Shown: positions 31,530-40,264 of the stretch, piece by piece
Numbering within the stretch: position 1 is the stretch's first letter
Layout of the letters: each line of letters begins with the position of its first letter
Position numbers and translations under genes: made by a program
The notes under the pieces: generated by a model
What the model saw: the letters and a program-made list of their open reading frames with translations, nothing else
Databases searched by the model: none
What the model was told of the DNA's origin: nothing
DNA from: an uncultured Roseateles sp.
GTDB lineage: Bacteria > Pseudomonadota > Gammaproteobacteria > Burkholderiales > Burkholderiaceae_C
DNA: 64,000 bases
NCBI RefSeq assembly: GCF_913777145.1
Contig: NZ_CAJYPS010000028.1
Location: 1-64,000 of the forward strand
Direction of reading: 5' to 3'

Positions 31530-32357
31530 ATGACCACACTAGACCACCACGGCGCGCAGCTCGATTTCTCGCGCGACATGAGCTACGGCGACTACCTGAA
31601 GCTCGACCAGATCCTGAGCGCCCAGCAACCGCTATCGCCGGACCACAACGAGATGCTCTTCATCGTGCAGCACCAGACCTCGGAGCTGTGGATGAAGCTG
31701 ATGCTGCACGAGCTGCAGGCCGCCGTGGCCCAGGTGGCCGCCGACCAGCTGCCCGAGGCCTTCAAGATGCTGGCCCGGGTGTCGCGCATCATGGAGCAGC
31801 TGGTCCATGCCTGGGACGTGCTGGCCACGATGACACCGCCCGAGTACTCGGCCGTGCGGCCCTATCTGGCCAGGAGCAGCGGCTTCCAGAGCGCGCAATA
31901 CCGCCGCATCGAGTTCATGCTGGGCAACAAGAACCCGGCCATGCTCAAGCCCCACGAGCACCGGCCCGACCTGCTGGCCCAGGTGCAGGCGGCCTATGAG
32001 GCGCCGTCGCTGTACGACGAGGTGCTGCAGCTGATGGCGCGGCGCGGCATCACCCTGCCCGCCAGCCACCTGCAGCGCGACTGGACCCAGCCCTACGCGG
32101 CGGACGACGGCGTCAAGGCCGCCTGGCTCACCGTCTACCGCGCGCCCCGCGAACACTGGGATCTCTACCAGATGGGCGAGGAGCTGGTGGACCTGGAAGA
32201 CGCCTTCCGCCTGTGGCGCTTCCGCCATGTGACCACGGTGGAGCGCGTGATCGGCTTCAAGCGCGGCACCGGCGGCACAGGCGGCGTCAGCTATCTGCGC
32301 AAGATGCTGGACGTGGTGTTGTTCCCCGAGCTGTGGGCGCTGCGTACCGAGCTGTGA
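31530..32357 (+). CDS. kynA: Tryptophan 2,3-dioxygenase
   Basis: 275 residues, haem enzyme that opens the indole ring of tryptophan to N-formylkynurenine, the first step of the pathway. Conserved blocks: [15 protein letters not shown] [55 protein letters not shown], and the haem-ligand region [22 protein letters not shown]. It follows kynU after a 95-bp spacer, in which no promoter or terminator was evident. With kynB and kynU it makes anthranilate from tryptophan; no anthranilate dioxygenase genes are in the window. Confidence 0.96.
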   Translation: MTTLDHHGAQLDFSRDMSYGDYLKLDQILSAQQPLSPDHNEMLFIVQHQTSELWMKLMLHELQAAVAQVAADQLPEAFKMLARVSRIMEQLVHAWDVLATMTPPEYSAVRPYLARSSGFQSAQYRRIEFMLGNKNPAMLKPHEHRPDLLAQVQAAYEAPSLYDEVLQLMARRGITLPASHLQRDWTQPYAADDGVKAAWLTVYRAPREHWDLYQMGEELVDLEDAFRLWRFRHVTTVERVIGFKRGTGGTGGVSYLRKMLDVVLFPELWALRTEL

Positions 32358-32375
32358 GGCGCGGTTGACGCCTCA
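32355..32375. terminator. Bidirectional hairpin over two convergent stop codons
   Basis: TGAGGCG / CGCCTCA (32355-32361 and 32369-32375). The left arm begins with the kynA TGA and the right arm ends with the TGA of the convergent membrane-protein gene. There are no T-runs, so it would be a weak terminator for both directions. Confidence 0.45.
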
Positions 32376-35300
32376 GCGCCCCAGCAGCAGGTAATCGAAC
32401 AGCTGCGTGCCGCCCGCGCCGCCCAGCGGCACCAGCAGCGCCTTCAGCAGCGGTTGGTCGAAGAAGGGCGCGAAGGCGCCGGTCTGCATGCCCTCCACCT
32501 GCGCGATCAGGCGCTTGTAGGGCTCCACCAGCTCGGCCAGCGGCTTGCCGCTGCCGGCCAGCCAGCGCAGGTCGGCCTGCATGGAGGCCAGCGCATGGCG
32601 GCGCGTGGTCTCGGCCGCCTGCTTGAGCAGCAGCGTGAGCCCCACCAGCACGGCCACATAGAAGCACACCGCGATCGCGATCGCCGGCGTCAGCGACCAG
32701 TTGTCGAACAGCCGGCTGCGCGCCACCACCAGCAGCGCCAGCACCACGAAGGGGCCGATCACCAGCCGCGCCACCGGCGCGCTGCGCCGTGCCACCACCT
32801 GCACGTCTATCCAGTCGTCCAGCAGCGTGTGCACCGCGAAGCCGCCGCCCTCGGCGCTGCGCTCCTCGGGCCGGGCGCAGAAGCGCTGCATCCACAGCGA
32901 CTTCTGCGCGTCGCCCAGCCCCTGGGCGAAGGCGGCGATGGTGGCCTCGGGGTAGAAGCTGCGGCCCACGTTGAGGTGCTGCAGAAAGCGCACCAGCAGC
33001 ACGGTGGTGTCGGCCACCGCCACCACCAGCAGCGGCAGCAGCAGCAGGATGGCGTAGAGCGTGGTCTGCACGATCTGGCGGTGCTCGTCGCCGCGCACCG
33101 GCACCTCGGGGATCTGGCCCTCGGACAGCCCCAGGAAGATCAGCCCCACCAGGCCCACGGTCAGCGCATACCAGACCAGCGTGCGCGCCGCGCGCGGCCG
33201 GGCCTCGGCACGCTCGCCGTACTCCAGCCACAGCTGGCCGAAGTCGCAGCTGTAGCCCACGCCGGGCTTCCAGAACAGCACGCTCACATGCTCGAACCAG
33301 CCGCGCCACAGCTGGCCCAGGTCGCGCCGCGCCGGTCCTTGGGCGCCCGGGCGCGGCAGGTGCAGCCAGTCGGCATCGCAGCGCTGCTGGTTCAGCGTGT
33401 CGGCCCAGGCCCAGTCCAGCGTCCACAGGATGGCGAACAGCGCCAGCAGGTGGATCAGGTGCGAGGGCCAGGCACTGACCCCTTCCAGCCAGGTCACCGG
33501 CTCGCAGCTGTCGCAGGGCGGCATGTGCAGGCCGCCGCCGGGCCAGGCCAGCGCCAGCCAGGCCAGCAGCACCAGCAGCAGCACCACCAGATGCAGGCGG
33601 TCCACGCCGGCCGGCTGGTCGGGCGGCGGCGGCTGGTCGCGGCGTGCGGCCAGCAGCGCCGGCAGCACGGCCAGTAGCGCCCCGAAGGCCGCCAGGCAGG
33701 CCAGCAGCAGCGCATGCACGAAGTCCAGCTGGCTGGGCAGCACGAACTCGATCAGGCTGGCCACCACATAGGCCAGCAGCGCCGCATGCAGCGCCACCAG
33801 CACGATGGCGGTCAGGTCCATCTGAGGCTGGTTGGCCAAAGTGGGCTCGCGCAGAAAGGCGCGTCGCGCCTGCCGCAGCGCCGGCGTGGACGGCCAGACC
33901 AGCAGCGCCGTGCCCATCAGGCCCACCATCAGCACCGCGGCCAGCAGCCGGCCCGCGCGGCTGCTGGGCGGCTTGTCGTCCAATGCATAGCCGGACAGCG
34001 GCACGCTGTGGCTGCGGCCTATCTCGTAAAGCGAGGTGTTCTTCAACACCTGCTCCAGCGCGCCGCGCTCGGCCGCCTTGCAGGGCTCGCTGCGGCAGCC
34101 GGCACGACGGGCGGCGGCATAGGTGCTGGTCTGGTAGATGTCGCGCAGCGGCGGCGTGCCGGCCTGCAGATCGGGCTGGCCCGGCCGGCTGGGCGGATAA
34201 AAGGCCAGCGGCAGGCTGCTGGCCACCACCAGGTTGCGCGTGAAGGCCTGGGTGCGCGGGTGCAGGTAGCGCGCATCCATGTCGGTGGTGAAGAACATGC
34301 GGTCCGAGAAATCCTCGTGCAGCGCCTGCAGCACCAGCAGCTTGTCGTGCACGTCGTTCGCGAAGATGCCGATCGCGCCTATGGCCGGCAAGTGCGGGTT
34401 GGACTCGCTGAGCTTGAGCGAAGAGCCCAGGCGGCGCAGGTAGTCCAGCTGGTCGCGGCTCTCGGGCCACTCCTGCACCGCCACAGCCGGCTTGGCCGCA
34501 GGCTGGGTGGCGGTGCTGTCGCGCCCGGTGATGCCGTCCAGCCCGCGAAAGAAATACACCAGTTCCAGGCTCAGCCGCGGGTCGTCCGCCAGCCGGTACT
34601 TGAGTTCGGCCACCAGGGACTGCGCATACAGCGAGTCGCGCTCGGCCACCACCACCACGCGGCGCTGGCCGTGATGAGGCAGACGGCGCTTGATCTCCAC
34701 CTCCAGCTGGCGGATCAGCTCGCCGTCGTGGCCCACGGTGCGCTGCATCAGCACCGGCCGGCGCGGGTTCTCGCCGGTGATGCGGTTGAACTGCTCGGTG
34801 ACGAAGGCGTCCAGGTCCTGCCGGTCCAGCTCGGCCAGCATGCGGTTGGGCGCGGTGGACGCGGCGTTGTAGAACTCCGCCCGCGACAACAGCGCGTAGC
34901 CCTGCCGCACGTCGTCCTCCAGCCCGCGCCCGCCGCCGGGGCCACCGCAGCGCGCCGCGGCGGCCCGCGCCGCGGGGCTGCTGTCGTCCAGCGCACCCAG
35001 GCGGCGGTCGGCCGCACAGCGCAGGTCCGCCAGCGCCTCGCGCAGCGCGTCGGTGGACGAAGGGCCTATCACCGCCAGCGCCGGGGGCTGGGGCTGCACG
35101 CCACCGTCCTCGCGGCCCAGCAGACGCTGGGCCAAGCGGGCCAGCGCGTCCAGCTTGCGGCGCGGCAGCGCGTTCTCGTCCACCCACAGCACGGCCACGC
35201 GCGCATAGCGGCTGGGCTCACCGCGCGCACCGGGCTTGTCGCGGTGGCCGGTGCGCAGCGACAGCAATTCGTAGGGCACGACGAACGGTGCCCGTGCGCG

Positions 35301-35915
35301 CGCCGGCGGTGCACCGCGCCCCGCGCTGGCGGCTGATGCCGGCGCCGAGGCGGCGGAAGGCGCGGAAGCTGCGGAAGCGGCCGTAGAAGCCTGCGGCTGC
35401 AGATCGAACTCCAGCAGGCTCAGGCGCTCGGCGTCGTCGGGCACGTAGTCCTGCGCCAGCAGGCCGGCCAGCGTCGCATAGCGCAGCCGCCGGCGCGCCT
35501 CCTCGGCGCCGACGAAATCGGCGCCGGGCAGCAGGCCCAGCAGGATCAGCGTGTCGTCCAGCCGCCCGTCATGGTCTCGGTCCAGTCGCGCCAGCAGGCG
35601 CCGCGGATCGCGCGCCTCGGCGACCTGCTCGCGGCAATCCACGTCGACCTCGCGCGACACCTCCTTGCGAAAGCGCTCGCAGCGCTCGGCGCGCTCGCCC
35701 TCGTAACGGCGCAGCGCGGCGAAGGGGTCTTCCCACAGGCGCGCACTGACTTCCAGCTCGGGGTCCAGCGGCGCCTGGGCGCGCGGCTTCTCGGCCGGCC
35801 GCAGCGCCTCGAAGGCATGGGGCGCGAGCTGGGTGCTGGCCACAAAGGCCACCAGCACCGCCGCACTGGCCCATGGAAAGCTGCCCAGCACCCCCGACTT
35901 GGCATCCGCCATCAC
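32373..35915 (-). CDS. Large inner-membrane protein with a periplasmic domain, function unknown
   Basis: 1180 residues. One N-terminal membrane helix (about 14-30) is followed by a soluble region of about 600 residues, then about nine helices from residue 655 to 1115 (for example LAAVLMVGLMGTALLVW, LYAILLLLPLLVVAVAD), with soluble loops between them and a soluble tail. In the soluble region, LDRDHDGRLDDTL (about 109-121) resembles an EF-hand loop but lacks the final acid; 178-203 is an Ala/Ser linker. The stretch RRVVVVAERDSLYAQSLVAEL, LELVYFFRGLDGI, IGAIGIFANDVHDKLLVLQAL and MFFTTDMDARYLHPRTQAFTRN reads like a type I periplasmic-binding fold, though no family could be named. The gene stands alone, with no partner genes that hint at its role. 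A sensor or transporter is possible but not shown. Confidence 0.75.
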   Translation of the reverse strand: MMADAKSGVLGSFPWASAAVLVAFVASTQLAPHAFEALRPAEKPRAQAPLDPELEVSARLWEDPFAALRRYEGERAERCERFRKEVSREVDVDCREQVAEARDPRRLLARLDRDHDGRLDDTLILLGLLPGADFVGAEEARRRLRYATLAGLLAQDYVPDDAERLSLLEFDLQPQASTAASAASAPSAASAPASAASAGRGAPPARARAPFVVPYELLSLRTGHRDKPGARGEPSRYARVAVLWVDENALPRRKLDALARLAQRLLGREDGGVQPQPPALAVIGPSSTDALREALADLRCAADRRLGALDDSSPAARAAAARCGGPGGGRGLEDDVRQGYALLSRAEFYNAASTAPNRMLAELDRQDLDAFVTEQFNRITGENPRRPVLMQRTVGHDGELIRQLEVEIKRRLPHHGQRRVVVVAERDSLYAQSLVAELKYRLADDPRLSLELVYFFRGLDGITGRDSTATQPAAKPAVAVQEWPESRDQLDYLRRLGSSLKLSESNPHLPAIGAIGIFANDVHDKLLVLQALHEDFSDRMFFTTDMDARYLHPRTQAFTRNLVVASSLPLAFYPPSRPGQPDLQAGTPPLRDIYQTSTYAAARRAGCRSEPCKAAERGALEQVLKNTSLYEIGRSHSVPLSGYALDDKPPSSRAGRLLAAVLMVGLMGTALLVWPSTPALRQARRAFLREPTLANQPQMDLTAIVLVALHAALLAYVVASLIEFVLPSQLDFVHALLLACLAAFGALLAVLPALLAARRDQPPPPDQPAGVDRLHLVVLLLVLLAWLALAWPGGGLHMPPCDSCEPVTWLEGVSAWPSHLIHLLALFAILWTLDWAWADTLNQQRCDADWLHLPRPGAQGPARRDLGQLWRGWFEHVSVLFWKPGVGYSCDFGQLWLEYGERAEARPRAARTLVWYALTVGLVGLIFLGLSEGQIPEVPVRGDEHRQIVQTTLYAILLLLPLLVVAVADTTVLLVRFLQHLNVGRSFYPEATIAAFAQGLGDAQKSLWMQRFCARPEERSAEGGGFAVHTLLDDWIDVQVVARRSAPVARLVIGPFVVLALLVVARSRLFDNWSLTPAIAIAVCFYVAVLVGLTLLLKQAAETTRRHALASMQADLRWLAGSGKPLAELVEPYKRLIAQVEGMQTGAFAPFFDQPLLKALLVPLGGAGGTQLFDYLLLGR

Positions 35916-36055
35916 CCGCTCCTTGCGCCCGGAAGGCGTGTGAGCGGGACTGTGCGAGCTGGCCGGGCGGCGTCAATCCCGCGAGGCGCGAACCCTGCGG
36001 GCGCTCTCCCCAAAACTGGGGCCAGGACTTGCGCCGCCTGTTGCGCGGCGGCGAC

Positions 36056-37012
36056 TCACTGCAGCGTGCTGCTGCCCGCGGGCTGGTCGTTGGAGCCGGC
36101 GAACAGCTGGCCCACGTCCACCGCGTCGAAGCGGTAGTGGCGGCCGCAGAAGTCGCAGCCCACCTCCACCTCGCCACGCTCGGCCAGCAACTCGTCGGAC
36201 TCCTGGCGGCCCAGACCGCGCAGCATGTTGGCGACACGCTCGCGCGAGCAGGTGCAGGCGAAGCTCGGGGTCAGCGGCTCGAAGCGCGTGGTGGGCTCCT
36301 GCCAGAACAGGCGGCGCAGCACGGTGTCGGCGTCCAGCGTCAGCAGTTCCTCTGGCGTCAGCGTGGACGCCAGGATGCTGATGCGGTTGAAGGCCTCGGA
36401 CAGGCCGATGTCGTCCTCGTTGCGCTTGCCTTCCAGGTTGGCCTCGCCCTCCACCGGCAGGCGCTGGATCAGCAGGCCGGCGGCGATCTCGTCGTTGGCG
36501 GCCAGCACCAGCTTGGTATCCAGCTGCTCGGACTGCAGCATGTAGTGCTCCAGCACCTCGGAGAGCTTGTGCAGCGGCTCGCGCTGGTCGTCATGCAGCG
36601 GCACCACGCCCTGGTAGGGCTGCTGGCCGGGGAACTTGTCCTTGGGGTCCAGCGTGATCACGCAGCGGCCTTGGCCACTGACATTGAGCATGGCCTCCAG
36701 GCCCGCACCGGGCGCCACCTCGCCCACGCACTTGGCGGTGGCACGGAAGCTCAGGTCGTGCTGGGCCTCGGCCACGGCCAGCTTGACCGGGCCGTCACCC
36801 ATGATCTGCAGCACCAGCGCGCCGTTGAACTTGATGTTGGACTGCATCAGCACCGCCGCCGCACTCATCTCGCCCAGCAGATGGCGCAGCTCGGGCGGGA
36901 ACTGCTGGCCGGGCTCGCGACGCGTCAGCACCTCGCGCCAGGCGTCGGTCAGGCGCACCAGCATGCCGCGCACCGGCAGGCCATCGAACAGGAATTTGTG
37001 GAGTTCGGACAT
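36056..37012 (-). CDS. hslO: Redox-regulated chaperone Hsp33
   Basis: 318 residues from ATG 37012 (MSELHKFLFDGLPVRGMLVRL). A cytoplasmic holdase that becomes active on oxidation. The C-terminal zinc module is complete: CTCSRERV (CxC) and CDFCGRHY (CxxC). The dimerisation core carries GEMSAAAVLMQSNIKFNGALVLQIMGDGP. The 140-bp spacer between it and the large membrane-protein gene holds only a short CCCC/GGGG hairpin. Confidence 0.96.
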   Translation of the reverse strand: MSELHKFLFDGLPVRGMLVRLTDAWREVLTRREPGQQFPPELRHLLGEMSAAAVLMQSNIKFNGALVLQIMGDGPVKLAVAEAQHDLSFRATAKCVGEVAPGAGLEAMLNVSGQGRCVITLDPKDKFPGQQPYQGVVPLHDDQREPLHKLSEVLEHYMLQSEQLDTKLVLAANDEIAAGLLIQRLPVEGEANLEGKRNEDDIGLSEAFNRISILASTLTPEELLTLDADTVLRRLFWQEPTTRFEPLTPSFACTCSRERVANMLRGLGRQESDELLAERGEVEVGCDFCGRHYRFDAVDVGQLFAGSNDQPAGSSTLQ

Positions 37013-37057
37013 CGATACCTCAAAGCCCACCGGCCACCCCAGCGGGGCGAGTCCGGA

Positions 37058-37582
37058 TCAGGCGATCTTCTTGAGGCCGGCGCGATAACGCCGGCCGTTG
37101 TTCACGTAATGAGCAGCGCTGGCCTTGAGCCCAGCGATCTGCTCGGGCGTCAGCTCGCGCACCAACTTGGCCGGCGCCCCGACGATGAGGCTGCCGTCCG
37201 GAAAACTCTTGCCCTCGGTGACCAGCGCGCCGGCGCCGACGATGCAATTGCGGCCGATGCGGACGCCATTCAAGACCACCGCACCGATGCCGATCAGACT
37301 TTCGTCGCCGATCACGCAGCCGTGCAGCATCACCTGGTGGCCCACGGTGACGCGCTCGCCGATCTGCAGCGGGAAGCCGGTGTCGGCGTGCAGCACCGAA
37401 CCGTCCTGGATGTTGCTGCCCGCGCCCACGGTCAGCGTGTCGGAATCGCCGCGCAGCACCGCGTTGAACCAGACGCTGACGTCCTCGCACAGCGTCACGC
37501 GGCCGATGACCTCGGCGCTGTCGGCCACCCAGGCCGAAGCCGCCACGCAGGGCATGAAGTCGTCCAGCTGATAGAGGGCCAT
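37058..37582 (-). CDS. Gamma carbonic anhydrase-like hexapeptide-repeat protein (YrdA type)
   Basis: 174 residues from ATG 37582 ([23 protein letters not shown]). A left-handed beta helix of hexapeptide repeats ([81 protein letters not shown]) with the His residues that bind metal in gamma-class carbonic anhydrases, then a short C-terminal helix. Whether it has carbonic anhydrase activity is unknown for this subgroup. It precedes hslO in the same direction, 45 bp apart. Confidence 0.88.
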   Translation of the reverse strand: MALYQLDDFMPCVAASAWVADSAEVIGRVTLCEDVSVWFNAVLRGDSDTLTVGAGSNIQDGSVLHADTGFPLQIGERVTVGHQVMLHGCVIGDESLIGIGAVVLNGVRIGRNCIVGAGALVTEGKSFPDGSLIVGAPAKLVRELTPEQIAGLKASAAHYVNNGRRYRAGLKKIA

Positions 37583-37736
37583 GGCGCAGCGAAAGATGTA
37601 CCGGACAACCCGGCGCGAGATTCTAGGCTGGCAGGCGCCAAGCCCCTTGCCAGCGGCCCGACGCCCCTGCCAGCGAAGAGCCTCCCGGCGCAAGCCCTGA
37701 CCCCGCGCCTAGGGTTTCCATCACCCGTGATTACGT

Positions 37737-37750
37737 GGCTTGCAGGAAGC
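37737..37750 (+). promoter_or_regulatory. Possible sigma-54 promoter of the PEP-CTERM gene
   Basis: TGG...GC with exactly 10 bases between GG (37737-37738) and GC (37749-37750), as in -24/-12 promoters, about 89 bp before the start codon. PEP-CTERM genes are often under sigma-54 with the PrsK/PrsR system. Beyond the GG/GC core the match is weak. Confidence 0.3.
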
Positions 37751-37838
37751 TGTCGATGACGGAAAGATTCGCTCCACGCACCGTGACATTTGCACGGCAA
37801 AGCACGGTTCCTCCATCCACCTTCGGGAAGTAGTCGCG

Positions 37839-38372
37839 ATGAATGTGAAGAAGTTCCTGGCCCGCATGGCCACCGCCGCCGCCCTGACCGCCGCTGCCGC
37901 AGCCGCCCAGGCCGACACCTACCAGTTCACGCTGACCGGCGCCTACAACGCCAGCTGGCAGCTTCAATCGACCGTGACTCCCGATGAGGTCTACGACGGC
38001 CAGGGCTTCATCCTGTATGACCAACTGGGCTTCCCGGGCGCCAGCCAGGGCTATGTCGACCTGTATTTCTACAACGCCGACCTCGAAGGCGGCGGCCTGG
38101 AGATTTACGACTACTACGGCGATGTGTCGCTGATGGCGGGTCTGGGCGCCCAGCTCTACAGCGGTACGGAAGACAGCCCGACCTTCAATGTCGGCACCTA
38201 CACGCTGACCCAGTACCAGAGCACCGAGACCTACACGCTGACCATCACCAACATCTCCGCCGTGCCCGAGCCGGCCTCGATGGCGCTGCTGCTGGGCGGT
38301 CTGGGCCTGGTCGGTGCGGCCGCGGCCCGCCGCCGTCGCAGCGAAAATGAGGAAGCCCTCGACAACGCCTGA
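37839..38372 (+). CDS. PEP-CTERM sorting-domain protein
   Basis: 177 residues from ATG 37839. A signal peptide (MNVKKFLARMATAAALTAAAAAAQA), then a beta-rich middle with many Tyr, Asp and Gly residues (YDYYGDVSLMAG, TYTLTQYQSTETYTLTI), and a C-terminal sorting signal: VPEPASMALLLGGLGLVG followed by AAAARRRR. Such proteins are cut and anchored by an exosortase and are usually linked to exopolysaccharide. The exosortase (EpsH) is not in this window. The middle part matches no family I recognise. A terminator follows directly, so it is a single-gene unit. Confidence 0.88.
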   Translation: MNVKKFLARMATAAALTAAAAAAQADTYQFTLTGAYNASWQLQSTVTPDEVYDGQGFILYDQLGFPGASQGYVDLYFYNADLEGGGLEIYDYYGDVSLMAGLGAQLYSGTEDSPTFNVGTYTLTQYQSTETYTLTITNISAVPEPASMALLLGGLGLVGAAAARRRRSENEEALDNA

Positions 38373-38394
38373 CGCGCCCTCGCGCCAAGAACGG

Positions 38395-38427
38395 GCCGCT
38401 GCACGCCTCGCGTGCGGCGGCTTTTTT
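38395..38427 (+). terminator. Rho-independent terminator after the PEP-CTERM gene
   Basis: 11-bp stem with one wobble (GCCGCTGCACG with CGTGCGGCGGC, 38395-38405 and 38411-38421) followed by six T (38422-38427). The start codon of the next gene (38429) lies right behind the T-run. Confidence 0.85.
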
Positions 38428-38428
38428 C

Positions 38429-39250
38429 ATGACCGCGCCGCGCCCCGACCCGATGGATCTCCGCCGCCGCGCGCTGGAACTGCTGCAACTCACCGACCCC
38501 ACGGCCAAGGCCCAGGCCACCCAGGCGCTCGCCCGTGAGCGGGCACAGGGCCGCTGCACGCTGGACCCGGCCGCCCCACTCACGCCCGCGCCCGAACAAC
38601 CCCTGCCCGGCCGGCCGGAGCGGCCGCGGCTGGTGCAGGTGCTGCAGGTGCCCAAGCGCTCGCCCTTCACGCCCGAGGGCCGGGCAGCGCTGATCCATGC
38701 GATCTGCCACATCGAGTTCAACGCGATCAACCTGGCGCTGGACGCGCTCTGGCGCTTTGCCGGCCTGCCCGACGACTACTACCGCGACTGGCTGCGCGTG
38801 GCCGATGAAGAGGCGCTGCACTTCCAGCTGCTGCACGCCCATCTGCAGTCCCTGGGCTTTGCCTACGGCGACTTCGATGCCCATGACGGCCTCTGGACCA
38901 TGGCCCAGCGCACGGCAGGCGACCCGCTGGCCCGCATGGCGCTGGTGCCGCGCACGCTGGAAGCGCGCGGCCTGGACGCCACGCCGCCCATGCAGGCCAA
39001 GCTGGCCCGCGCCGGCGACCAGCGCGCGGTGGAGATCCTGGACGTGATCCTGCGCGACGAGGTGGGCCATGTGGCCATCGGCAACCGCTGGTACCGCTTT
39101 CTGTGCGAACAGCGCGGGCTGGACCCGGTGGCGATCTATCCCGGCCTGGTCACGCAGTACGAGGCGCCGCGGCTGCGGCCGCCGTTCAATCTCGAGGCCA
39201 GGGCCTCGGCCGGCTTCTCGCCGGAGGAGCTGGCGCAGTTGCGCGACTGA
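38429..39250 (+). CDS. Ferritin-like DUF455 family protein
   Basis: 273 residues. After a loose N-terminal part, a helical bundle carries two carboxylate-His motif pairs: HAICHIEFNAINLALDALW, VADEEALHFQLLHAHL and LDVILRDEVGHVAIGNRWY, as expected for a di-iron ferritin-like fold. DUF455 proteins have no proven general role. ATG 38453 (MDLRRRALELL) is a possible later start and would free the terminator upstream from overlap with the ribosome site. Confidence 0.88.
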   Translation: MTAPRPDPMDLRRRALELLQLTDPTAKAQATQALARERAQGRCTLDPAAPLTPAPEQPLPGRPERPRLVQVLQVPKRSPFTPEGRAALIHAICHIEFNAINLALDALWRFAGLPDDYYRDWLRVADEEALHFQLLHAHLQSLGFAYGDFDAHDGLWTMAQRTAGDPLARMALVPRTLEARGLDATPPMQAKLARAGDQRAVEILDVILRDEVGHVAIGNRWYRFLCEQRGLDPVAIYPGLVTQYEAPRLRPPFNLEARASAGFSPEELAQLRD

Positions 39251-39302
39251 GAAGCCTGGAGCCGGGACCGCCGGCTACAGTGACGGGTTTTGCCCGCCCG
39301 CC

Positions 39303-40205
39303 ATGTCCCGACTGCAAGCCAATCTGCTGCTGACCCTGATCGCGCTGATCTGGGGCTCGGCCTTCGTCGCCCAGGCGCGCGGCATGGAGCTGGTGGGGCC
39401 GCTGCAGTTCACCGGCGTGCGCTTCCTGATTGGTGCCCTGGTGGTGGCGCCACTGGCCTGGCGCGAGTGGCGGCGGCTGGCACGTGAGCAGCGGCCGCTG
39501 ACGCGCGTTGACGGCGGGCACATCGCGCTGCTGGGCGGCCTGATGACGCTGGGCGCGGTGCTGCAGCAGGTGGGCATACAGCACACCACGGTCACCAACG
39601 CCGGCTTTCTGACCGCCCTGTACGTGCCGCTGGTGCCGGTGCTGGGCTGGCTGCTGCTGAGCCAGCGCGCGCATGGCTCGGTGTGGCCGGCGGCGGCCGG
39701 CTGCGTGGCGGGCGCCTTTTTGCTGTCGGGCGCGCACGAGCTGCGCCTGGCGCTGGGCGACCTGTGGGTGACCGCCTCCGCCCTGCCCTGGGCGCTGCAT
39801 GTGCTGATGGTGGGCCGCTGGGCCGATCGCATGGGCGCGCCCTTCCTGGTCGCCTGCGGGCAGTTCCTGGTCTGCGGCGTGCTGTCGCTGGCAGCGGCGC
39901 TGTTCAACGAGCCGCTGGCGCTGGACCGCCTGCTGGCCGCCAGCGGGCCCATCCTCTACACCGGCGTGCTGTCGGTGGGCGTGGCCTTCACCGCCCAGGT
40001 GGTGGCGCAGCGCTACGCGCACGCGGCGGACGCGGCCATCATCCTGTCGTCCGAAACCCTGTTCGCGGCCGCCTTCGGCCATGTGCTGCTGGGCGAGCGC
40101 CTGAACGATGCCGGCCTGCTGGGCTGCGCGCTGATGCTGGCCTGCATCCTGATGGTTCAGCTGCTGCCCTTGCTCAGCTGGCGGTCGAGCAAGCTTGCGC
40201 GTTAA
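39303..40205 (+). CDS. EamA-family (DMT superfamily) exporter
   Basis: 300 residues from ATG 39303 (MSRLQANLLLTLIALIWGSAFVAQA). Ten membrane helices in two EamA repeats, with the WGSAF start motif and the family's late SLETLFAAAFGHVLLGERL-type segment (ILSSETLFAAAFGHVLLGER). Inner-membrane drug/metabolite transporter; substrate unknown. It ends at a TAA immediately before a terminator, so it is not coupled to the aminotransferase downstream. Confidence 0.88.
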   Translation: MSRLQANLLLTLIALIWGSAFVAQARGMELVGPLQFTGVRFLIGALVVAPLAWREWRRLAREQRPLTRVDGGHIALLGGLMTLGAVLQQVGIQHTTVTNAGFLTALYVPLVPVLGWLLLSQRAHGSVWPAAAGCVAGAFLLSGAHELRLALGDLWVTASALPWALHVLMVGRWADRMGAPFLVACGQFLVCGVLSLAAALFNEPLALDRLLAASGPILYTGVLSVGVAFTAQVVAQRYAHAADAAIILSSETLFAAAFGHVLLGERLNDAGLLGCALMLACILMVQLLPLLSWRSSKLAR

Positions 40206-40206
40206 T

Positions 40207-40229
40207 TCTGACTAGGGCGTCAGATTTTT
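40207..40229 (+). terminator. Short rho-independent terminator after the EamA gene
   Basis: TCTGAC / GTCAGA (40207-40212 and 40219-40224) with a 6-base loop and five T (40225-40229), starting two bases after the stop codon. The stem is short and AT-rich, so moderate strength. Confidence 0.6.
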
Positions 40230-40264
40230 CGACCTAGACTAGCCCGAGCTTTGGAGGACCCCGC

